Assembly (NCBI GenBank): GCA_030039575.1
Contig: JASHVH010000134.1
Coordinates: 1 to 7,028, forward strand
Source of the DNA: Acidimicrobiales bacterium
Lineage (GTDB): Bacteria > Actinomycetota > Acidimicrobiia > Acidimicrobiales > Palsa-688
Direction of reading: 5' to 3'
Length of the DNA stretch: 7,028 bases
The position numbers were made by a program, and so were the translations under genes. This document shows positions 1 through 5,085 of the stretch, in pieces (position 1 is the first letter of the stretch; each line of letters opens with the position of its first letter). The notes under the pieces are model-generated. The model did not search any database, was not told where the DNA came from, and saw only the letters and a list, made by a program, of their open reading frames with translations.

Positions 1-824
1 CCGCCGATCAATACGGCGAAGATCATGTAAGCCGTCCACTGGACGTTGAAAACGTTGCCTGGTTCGACGTCCAGTTGGCTGATGGCGATAACGGCCCCGG
101 CCGCCCCGCAACCGGCGGCGGCCAACACGTAAACGGCCCGCTTGGCGTTACCCACTCGCGAACCAACGCTCCTTGCCCCCGCTTCGTTATCCCGGACGGC
201 GGTGAGCACCAACCCGGAACGGCTACGCAGCAGTAAGTACACCGATAAAACGGCCAGCAACGCGGTCCCGAGAGCCAACCAGTACGTGTAGTTCAGCAGG
301 TTCGCCGGCCCGAAGCCGTCGAGCCCGGAGACGGGGGCCCCGGTACCACCCCCGAGCGACCCAAAACGCTCGACGAACAGGACGCCCACCTCCGCCAAGA
401 CCCACGTCGCGATGGCGAAATAGGCACCCGAGAGACGGAAGACGAGCCACGAAGAGGGGACGGCCAGTGCCGCCGATACCACCACGGCTATCGGCACGGC
501 GACGAACGGGTCGATACCGTGCTGTGACGCCACCAGGATGGCGTAGGCACCGACACCGATGTACAACTGCTGCCCAACCGACACCAGGCCGGCGTAGCCG
601 GCCAACGCGTTCCACATGGTCGCCAGGGTCACCAGGATGAACAGGTTTACGAGCGTGTTCGCAAAAGACGCGCTGGCAAAATAGGGGAGCAGTACCAGGA
701 CGATGATGCCGGCCGTCCCCACTGTCCCTTCCAGCGTCGCCGGCCGCCGTGACCGGGTGACTAAGAGAGACGAGGAGGCGGGGGCCACCTCGGCCCCCCC
801 GGCGGTGACGACCTCAGCGGTCAT
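1..824 (-). CDS. livM: LivM-type ABC importer permease (C-terminus cut by window edge)
   Basis: Membrane permease of a HAAT-family (branched-chain amino-acid type) ABC importer; it would pair with LivH to form the channel. I translated 274 codons from the ATG at 824. Residues 1-28 are a polar, probably cytoplasmic leader. A first hydrophobic segment follows (GIIVLVLLPYFASASF), then the family-typical stretch around MWNALAGYAGLVSVGQQ and IGVGAYA, and further Ala/Val/Leu-rich segments. The cytoplasmic coupling segment LTAVRDNEAGARSVG, which contacts the ATPases in this family, is clear at about residues 214-228. The last visible residues (YMIFAVLIGG) match the start of the conserved GGxG region near the C-terminus, so perhaps 50-80 residues are missing (family 300-360). 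The ATG overlaps the livH stop in ATGA, with AAGAAGG about 7 nt upstream as ribosome-binding site. Family assignment is firm; the substrate is unknown and context suggests an aromatic-pathway compound. Confidence 0.93.
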   Translation of the reverse strand, partial: MTAEVVTAGGAEVAPASSSLLVTRSRRPATLEGTVGTAGIIVLVLLPYFASASFANTLVNLFILVTLATMWNALAGYAGLVSVGQQLYIGVGAYAILVASQHGIDPFVAVPIAVVVSAALAVPSSWLVFRLSGAYFAIATWVLAEVGVLFVERFGSLGGGTGAPVSGLDGFGPANLLNYTYWLALGTALLAVLSVYLLLRSRSGLVLTAVRDNEAGARSVGSRVGNAKRAVYVLAAAGCGAAGAVIAISQLDVEPGNVFNVQWTAYMIFAVLIG

Positions 825-1690
825 GCCGCCGCCTTCTTCGGGAAGAGGCCACGAGGCCGCACGGCGAGGACGGCGAGGAACACGAGGTACGGTGCCATGG
901 CGCCAAAGTCCGGGTCCACCAGCGCGCCGAGGGTCGAAGCGACGCCCAGGACTATGCCTCCGATAAGCGTCCCCCACAATGAGCCGAGCCCGCCGATCAC
1001 CACTGCCGCGAAGCCGTACAGCAGGTACGAAGGACCGGTGGTGGGAGCGACCGATGTGTACATGCCGAGAGCGAGGCCGGCGAGGGCGACCGTCCCGAAG
1101 GCCAGGCCGGTGGCAATCCCGAAGAGGTGCCGGTAGTTGGCCCCCATCAGCTGCGCCGTTTCACGGTCGTCGGACATGGCCCGCACCATCCGGCCGGTGC
1201 GGGTCCGGGCCAGGAAAAGTTGCAGCGCCGCCAGCGCCACCAACGCGGCGCCGAGGATGATCAACGACAGGTAGGGGACGAAGATCTGGTTGGAGATCTC
1301 GAAAGAACCGGAAACCAGCGAACCGATGTTGAGCGATTGGCTGTTAGCGGTGAACGCTTCCAGGAGGCCGTTTTCCAGGACCACAGATAGGCCGAACGTG
1401 ACCAACAGGGTCGTGACCGCGCCCGAGTCGAGGCTGCGCTGGAACAGCAGGCGCTGAAGGATGTAGCCCCCGACTACGAACACCGGCACCACCAGCACGA
1501 AGATCCACAAAGCGGGGATATGGCTGGCCGGGATCAGGACCACCGCCAGGTACACGGCGGCCACGGCCACGTCACCGTGGGCCAGGTTGATCACGTCCAT
1601 CACCCCGAACATGAGAGAAAGCCCGCAGGCGAACAGGGCGAACAGGCCGCCGAGGAGGATGCCCTGGACGAGGGCGTTGACGACGTTCAT
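821..1690 (-). CDS. livH: LivH-type ABC importer permease
   Basis: Second membrane permease of the HAAT importer, 289 residues, close to the usual 285-310. The start MNVVNALVQGILLGG begins directly with the first transmembrane helix, as in other LivH proteins. Hallmarks seen: FGVMDVINLAHGD near residues 28-40, LLVTFGLSVVLENG near 94-107, the ATPase-coupling segment RAMSDDRETAQLMGAN followed by a hydrophobic helix, the GGLGSLWGTLIGG motif, and the typical ending VRPRGLFPKK. Reading frame extends 44 codons further upstream, but that part is low-complexity, runs through a repeat and lacks family similarity, so I chose the ATG at 1690. No good Shine-Dalgarno precedes it; the ATG overlaps the stop of an 18-codon mini-ORF (ATGA), so translation is probably coupled. 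The 5' end is partly duplicated just upstream (see repeat at 1652-1749). Downstream it overlaps livM by 4 nt. Confidence 0.95.
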   Translation of the reverse strand: MNVVNALVQGILLGGLFALFACGLSLMFGVMDVINLAHGDVAVAAVYLAVVLIPASHIPALWIFVLVVPVFVVGGYILQRLLFQRSLDSGAVTTLLVTFGLSVVLENGLLEAFTANSQSLNIGSLVSGSFEISNQIFVPYLSLIILGAALVALAALQLFLARTRTGRMVRAMSDDRETAQLMGANYRHLFGIATGLAFGTVALAGLALGMYTSVAPTTGPSYLLYGFAAVVIGGLGSLWGTLIGGIVLGVASTLGALVDPDFGAMAPYLVFLAVLAVRPRGLFPKKAAA

Positions 1691-1749
1691 GGGCGGGGCC
1701 CCTGGAGGAGGGTGCCGTGGACGAGGGCGTTGACGACGTTCATGGGCGG
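1652..1749. repeat. Imperfect tandem duplication of the livH 5' end (53-bp period)
   Basis: Positions 1652-1696 recur at 1705-1749 with 43 of 45 bases identical (mismatches at 1659/1712 and 1664/1717). The copy at 1652-1696 is the real livH start (first 13 codons plus 6 bases before the ATG). The distal copy carries its own ATG at 1743 and reads the same first eight residues before diverging. The 53-bp offset is not a multiple of three, so the duplicated start is out of frame with livH and meets a TGA at its ATG. This looks like a small tandem duplication that has begun to drift. Confidence 0.9.
1687..1743 (-). CDS. 18-codon mini-ORF ending on the livH start (duplicated livH N-terminus)
   Basis: Reads MNVVNALVHGTLLQGPRP then TGA. 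It arises from the 53-bp duplication: the first eight residues equal those of LivH, followed by Q-to-H, I-to-T and G-to-Q changes and then frame loss. Its TGA overlaps the livH ATG as ATGA, and its own ATG overlaps the stop of the 62-codon ORF upstream, also as ATGA. Neither start has a convincing Shine-Dalgarno. It is unlikely to be a functional peptide; a role as a translational relay or attenuating leader for livH is possible. Expression is unproven. Confidence 0.35.
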   Translation of the reverse strand: MNVVNALVHGTLLQGPRP

Positions 1750-1928
1750 CGCCGGGCCCATTTGGCGCCCGTTCTGGGGCTGAAAAAGTGTTCCGGGGCT
1801 GAAAAGGTAATTGCAACCACACTTTTCAGCCCCAAAAGCCGTCGGCAGGCGGGGTCGAGGCTTCCGGAGCAAGGGGAACCGGTGGGCCCCATTGGCCTGG
1901 AGCGGGATTTTATGGTCGGCGTGTTCAT
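1740..1928 (-). CDS. 62-residue ORF bridging livF and livH, unrecognised
   Basis: Starts at an ATG that overlaps the livF stop (ATGA at 1928-1925) and ends in a TGA that overlaps the next ATG (1743-1740). It begins MNTPTIKSRSRPMGPTG and ends with a basic RTGAKWARRRP. It has many Arg, Pro and Ser residues, two Cys and only one short hydrophobic stretch (KSVVAITFSA); I recognise no domain. About a third of it is encoded by the inverted-repeat element at 1776-1833, which argues against an old conserved protein. The whole livF-livH spacer is thus open to translation, which may serve to carry ribosomes across the hairpins and prevent premature transcription termination. It may equally be a chance ORF in GC-rich DNA. 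Confidence 0.35.
   Translation of the reverse strand: MNTPTIKSRSRPMGPTGSPCSGSLDPACRRLLGLKSVVAITFSAPEHFFSPRTGAKWARRRP
1776..1833. repeat. Inverted/direct repeat element with two competing hairpins
   Basis: On the plus strand GGGGCTGAAAAAGTGT (1776-1791) is followed by GGGGCTGAAAAGGT (1795-1808) and by the inverted copy ACACTTTTCAGCCCC (1819-1833). In the mRNA sense (minus strand) the first arm can pair perfectly over 12 bp with the middle arm (15-nt loop), or over 15 bp with one bulged base with the distal arm. The two stems are mutually exclusive. No run of U follows a stem in the transcript direction, so a classical intrinsic terminator is not evident. It could be a dispersed palindromic repeat of the genome, an mRNA-processing or stability element, or an attenuator between livF and livH. 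Confidence 0.75.
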
Positions 1929-2644
1929 GCGCCTTTTTTCCTCGTCATGCCGAAATAGGCCGCCTCGATTTGTTCGAAGTCGAGCTCCGCCGGCACGCCG
2001 GCCAGCGTTTGGCGGCCCTCGAGCAAACACTGGACCCGAGCGGACACCTTCAGCGCCTGGCGCACGTCCTGTTCTACGAGCAACACGCCCAGCCCGGCTT
2101 CGACCAGCTCGGGTAAAACGGCGTAAATACGCTGCAAGGGGACGGGGGCCAGGCCGAGAGAAGGCTCGTCGAGCATTAGCAGCCTCGGGTTGGCCAACAG
2201 TGCCCGGGCTATGGCCACGGCCTGTTGCTCTCCGCCGGAGAGTTGGGACGCGGGTTGGCGCCGGCGGGTCGCCATCCACGGGAACATGGCCAAAACGCGC
2301 GCCATCGTCCACGGCCCGGGCCGGGCGCGGTAACAACCGGCCAGTAGGTTCTCCTCGACGTTGAGAGAACCGAACAGCCGTCTCCCTTCCGGGACCAGGA
2401 CTATGCCGGCGGCCACCCGCTTTTCCGGCGCCAGCCGGGTTATGGCCACACCGTCCAGGAGGACCGCACCGGACGACGGTTTATGGAGCCCCGCAATAGT
2501 GCGCAGGAGGGTCGATTTCCCGGCCCCGTTTGCTCCAATTATGCCGAGCACCTCACCCGGGCTGACCGACAGGCTGACTCCCTTCACTGCTTCGAGTTGC
2601 CCATGGCAAACGGTGAGGCCGCGCACCTCCAGGAGCGCGCTCAT
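1925..2644 (-). CDS. livF: LivF-type ABC transporter ATPase
   Basis: One of the two nucleotide-binding subunits of the HAAT importer, acting on the cytoplasmic face with the LivG-like partner. At 239 residues it is the usual LivF length (230-240). Visible motifs: Walker A GANGAGKST (37-45), the LivF-typical VPEGRRLFGSLNVEENL (84-100) with the region normally holding the Q-loop, signature LSGGEQQ (135-141), Walker B LLMLDEPSLGLAP (155-167), and LLVEQD, in which Gln192 stands where most ABC ATPases have the H-loop His; this substitution is normal for LivF. The ATG overlaps the stop of the upstream fusion ORF (ATGA), with a GAGG 4 nt before it. Its own stop overlaps the ATG of the small bridging ORF. 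The C-terminus is short and basic (MTRKKGA). All catalytic elements look intact. Confidence 0.96.
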   Translation of the reverse strand: MSALLEVRGLTVCHGQLEAVKGVSLSVSPGEVLGIIGANGAGKSTLLRTIAGLHKPSSGAVLLDGVAITRLAPEKRVAAGIVLVPEGRRLFGSLNVEENLLAGCYRARPGPWTMARVLAMFPWMATRRRQPASQLSGGEQQAVAIARALLANPRLLMLDEPSLGLAPVPLQRIYAVLPELVEAGLGVLLVEQDVRQALKVSARVQCLLEGRQTLAGVPAELDFEQIEAAYFGMTRKKGA

Positions 2645-4992
2645 ATGGCCTCGGGAACGGTACTGTCCAGAGGGTGCTGACCAAGCGCCGAGGGGTCATC
2701 TGTACCGAGGTAAACCTCTTTTACCCTTGTGTCGGCCAGCACATCTTCTGGCCGGCCGTCGGCGATAATTACCCCTTCATCCAGGCATAGCAACCGCTCC
2801 ACGGTGCTGGCCAGTGCGCGCACCACGTGCTCGACCCAGACCACGGCCAAGGAGCCGCCGATCGCCGGGCTGGCCCGGGCTCGACGCACGATGGCGATCA
2901 GTTCCTCGACCTCCAGGTCCGTCAGGCCCGCGGCCACCTCGTCGAGCAACAACAGCCGCGGCCCGGTGGCGAGGGCACGGGCTAACTCGAGCCGCTTCCG
3001 GTCCAGCAGCCCTAGTTCGCCGGCCGGGCGGTTGGCGGCGCCGGCCAGACCGGTTTCTTCGAGGACGGACAACGCTCGCTGGGTGGCGTGCCCGCGGCGC
3101 AGCCCCGCACCCGCTTGGGCCGCCACCAAAACGTTCTCGAACACAGACATTTGCTCGAACGGGCGCGGCACCTGGTAGGTCCGGCCGATGCCCAGCCGGC
3201 AACGCGCCGCGGCATCGAGGCCGTTGACCAGCCGGCCCCCGAACACCACCCTCCCCCGGTCGGGGGCCAGGTCACCGGAAATGATGCTGAACAGGCTGGT
3301 TTTCCCGGCCCCGTTGGGGCCGACGACCCCTATCAGCTCGTCGGCCCTGACCTCGAGGTTGAGCTCGTCGGCCACTGACACCCGCCCGAAGCGCTTGGTG
3401 ACGTGGTCCAGCTCGAGCAATAACGACGCCTGTACCCGGCTGTTCAACGGCGATGGGGCCAACGGCGGCGTGGCCCGCGATGGCCCGGTCCCGACTGGCT
3501 CAGCCCGAACTGGCTCAGCCTCCCCAACCTCAGGGGTTGGTGGGTTCAAGGTCCCGTTGATAGGCCAAGAGGGGGCATCGGAGTTGTCGACTACGTACAT
3601 GGCGTACGGGAAGTCCGTGAAAGAGCCCGGCTTGCCCTTTTTCCACTGGACCCCGGCCGCCGGGATGATGGCGACGCCAGGGGCGGGCCCACTCGCGAAG
3701 TCGACCACGCCGTTCATGCCTTCATATTTCATGCTGTGCAGGGCGGCTGCCACCTCGGCATGGTCGTGAGGGTCGCTGGCTTCAGTAAAGGCGTTCTTGG
3801 CCACCTCGAAAGCAGCGTACGTCGACCCGATGGCCTGGGTCCACTGTTGCCCCGTGGTCTTCTGGTAGTCGAGGGCGAGCTGGGCTGCCGTCTCCCCCGT
3901 GAGCGACGATTTGTACGGGGCAAAGGGGGACCACCAGCTATCTGTGGCGATGTTGTTCACGAGCGAGCCGAGTGCTTTGACGTCGGCCGGGAAGAGCAGC
4001 ACCTTCGCTACGGTAGCCAGCTTGGGTTTGAAGTCCTGCTGCGCCGCCTCCTTCCAGAAGGTGTTGAAGTCGGGCGGCAGCGGTACGTTCACGAAGATCT
4101 CGCAGTCGTGAGACTTGAAGTCCGAGATCATCGACGTGAAATTGGTTGTACCGTCCGGGTAGGCCCCGCCGTCGACCGGCGTATACCCCGCCGCCTTCAT
4201 CATTGGCGGCCACGCGGCGCGGAACGCATTGCCGTCGGAGTCGTTCGGGAACATCTCCGCCACCACCTTGTTGGTGCTGATCCGGTTCCACATCGGGATA
4301 AAGCACTTCCCGAACCCTTCTAGCCCGAAGAAGAACATGACGTTGTACTGGTACTTGGTCGTGGGCTTCAACGGGTCCCCACCGAGGCCTGCGTACCATG
4401 ACTGCCACGGCACGACGGTGGAAACACACGGCACGCCCTCGGTTTCGCAGATCAGGGCGACCGGGTTGTCCGTCTCGGGCGTCGAACTGGTGATGATCAG
4501 GTCGGCTCGGTTGCTGAGGATGAGGTTGCGGGCCACTTCGGAGGCCCGGTTGGGGTCGGACTGGCTGTCGGCCACGATTATCTCGACGGTGTACGTCGTG
4601 CCCCCGACGGTAAAACCTTTGGAGTAGGCGCTTGTTTGCCGGATTTTGTTGACGGCGAAGTTGTTGGACGTGGCGAAGTCGGCCAGATCCCCCGTCTGGG
4701 GGCTCACGAAGCCGATGACGATCTTGCCTCCCGAGCCAGAGGCTATGCGCCTCAAGCTGGCGCCACGTGAGCCAAGTAACCGGCCTGCACCGAGGACCGC
4801 CACTCCGGCCCCCGCTCCTTGCAGCAGCTGCCGACGCGAGATCATGGTGCCAACCTGTCGGCCGGGTGGCTGGTAAGTGCCGCCCCCCGGTCCCGGTCCG
4901 GGGCCCCCTTCCGTGGTGGCCCCGTCCGTGCCGGTCTTGTCCGGGTTGGACAACGAGCCGGCACGTCCTTGATCGCGAACTGCTTCGGGCAC
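2641..4992 (-). CDS. Solute-binding protein fused to LivG-type ABC ATPase
   Basis: A single 783-residue frame. Residues 1-49 are a Pro/Gly-rich hydrophilic extension. Residues 50-85 form a twin-arginine signal (SRRQLLQ at 52-58, then a Gly/Ala/Val core; no lipobox Cys). Residues about 90-482 are a type-I periplasmic solute-binding protein of the HAAT family (KIVIGFVSPQTG start; ADSQSDPNRASEVARNLI; VMFFFGLEGFGK). Residues 483-525 are a Pro/Ala-rich linker. Residues 526-783 are a full-length LivG ATPase: Walker A GPNGAGKT (558-565), Q-loop Gln607, Walker B LLLLDE (680-685), H-loop His722. The signature region is ELGLLDRKRLE rather than LSGGQ. I chose GTG 4992 because AAGGAGG lies 6 nt upstream; ATG 4845 (734 residues) is the alternative and has no clear ribosome-binding site. 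No ATG or GTG lies between the domains, so a separate ATPase start would have to be TTG. A binding protein works outside the membrane and an ATPase inside, and no membrane helix lies between them, so the fusion is either processed, non-exported, or a sequence or assembly artefact. It overlaps livF by ATGA. Confidence 0.85.
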   Translation of the reverse strand: MPEAVRDQGRAGSLSNPDKTGTDGATTEGGPGPGPGGGTYQPPGRQVGTMISRRQLLQGAGAGVAVLGAGRLLGSRGASLRRIASGSGGKIVIGFVSPQTGDLADFATSNNFAVNKIRQTSAYSKGFTVGGTTYTVEIIVADSQSDPNRASEVARNLILSNRADLIITSSTPETDNPVALICETEGVPCVSTVVPWQSWYAGLGGDPLKPTTKYQYNVMFFFGLEGFGKCFIPMWNRISTNKVVAEMFPNDSDGNAFRAAWPPMMKAAGYTPVDGGAYPDGTTNFTSMISDFKSHDCEIFVNVPLPPDFNTFWKEAAQQDFKPKLATVAKVLLFPADVKALGSLVNNIATDSWWSPFAPYKSSLTGETAAQLALDYQKTTGQQWTQAIGSTYAAFEVAKNAFTEASDPHDHAEVAAALHSMKYEGMNGVVDFASGPAPGVAIIPAAGVQWKKGKPGSFTDFPYAMYVVDNSDAPSWPINGTLNPPTPEVGEAEPVRAEPVGTGPSRATPPLAPSPLNSRVQASLLLELDHVTKRFGRVSVADELNLEVRADELIGVVGPNGAGKTSLFSIISGDLAPDRGRVVFGGRLVNGLDAAARCRLGIGRTYQVPRPFEQMSVFENVLVAAQAGAGLRRGHATQRALSVLEETGLAGAANRPAGELGLLDRKRLELARALATGPRLLLLDEVAAGLTDLEVEELIAIVRRARASPAIGGSLAVVWVEHVVRALASTVERLLCLDEGVIIADGRPEDVLADTRVKEVYLGTDDPSALGQHPLDSTVPEAI
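3418..3546 (-). other. Interdomain linker with hairpin and in-frame 15-bp repeat
   Basis: Codons 483-525 of the fusion join the binding protein to the ATPase. The segment starts NPPTPEV and contains AEPVRAEPVG, encoded by two tandem 15-nt units (ACTGGCTCAGCC on the plus strand at 3494-3505 and 3509-3520). A 6-bp perfect stem CCAACC/GGTTGG with a 5-nt loop lies at 3524-3540, and a Shine-Dalgarno-like GGGGAGG (3525-3519, minus) lies beside it with no start codon at a usable distance. A TGA exists here in another frame. These look like remnants of a former gene junction. In-frame TTG codons at 3462, 3447 and 3420 are the only conceivable internal starts and none has a good ribosome-binding site. 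Confidence 0.7.
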
Positions 4993-4995
4993 TGT

Positions 4996-5007
4996 CCCCC
5001 TCCTTTC
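4996..5007 (-). promoter_or_regulatory. Strong Shine-Dalgarno deciding the GTG start of the fusion gene
   Basis: The minus strand reads GAAAGGAGGGGG; the AAGGAGG core (5005-4999) ends 6 nt before GTG 4992. It is the best ribosome-binding site in the minus-strand unit, and it places the start 49 codons before the methionine that precedes the twin-arginine motif. Confidence 0.75.
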
Positions 5008-5010
5008 ACA

Positions 5011-5031
5011 AATGTTCGCTATCCGAACATT
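5011..5031. promoter_or_regulatory. Perfect inverted repeat, candidate IclR/PcaR operator
   Basis: Arms AATGTTCG (5011-5018) and CGAACATT (5024-5031) are exact reverse complements around a 5-bp centre CTATC. The inner 15 bases (5014-5028, GTTCGCTATCCGAAC) match 11 of 15 positions of the Pseudomonas putida PcaR site as I recall it (GTTCGATAATCGCAC). The site abuts the -35 of the catI promoter and lies 4 bp from the importer's Shine-Dalgarno region, so one bound regulator could affect both divergent units. The likely ligand protein is the IclR regulator encoded at 5907-6761. Binding is inferred. Confidence 0.7.
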
Positions 5032-5057
5032 GATTCGTGTTACGCACAGCATATATC
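5030..5057 (+). promoter_or_regulatory. Candidate sigma-70-type promoter of catI
   Basis: TTGATT (5030-5035) as -35 and TATATC (5052-5057) as -10 are separated by 16 bp. This is the only AT-rich stretch of the intergenic region. Transcription would start near 5063-5066, giving a leader of about 20 nt before ATG 5086, with GGGAGG (5068-5073) as the ribosome-binding site, slightly far at 12 nt. The -35 overlaps the last two bases of the palindrome. A minus-strand promoter must also lie between 5011 and 5085, but I see no convincing hexamer pair for it. Confidence 0.5.
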
Positions 5058-5085
5058 GTGGTGGTACGGGAGGGAAGTAGGCAGT

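Noticed and set aside
1691..1822. 44-codon N-terminal extension of livH
   Set aside because: Low-complexity Pro/Arg sequence crossing the repeat element and duplication; LivH proteins begin at the first helix, which matches ATG 1690.
1776..1833. Intrinsic terminator between livF and livH
   Set aside because: Strong stems exist but no U-run follows in the transcript direction, and livH and livM are clearly part of the same transport system.
1754..1896. GGGCCCATTTGGC and GGGCCCCATTGGC as target-site duplications of an insertion
   Set aside because: They differ by indels, are too long and too far from the repeat arms for a typical target duplication, and no transposase remnant lies between them.
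3736..4323. Plus-strand open frame of 195 codons opposite the binding-protein domain
   Set aside because: Shadow of the coding strand; Arg/Gly/Val-rich translation without domain features.
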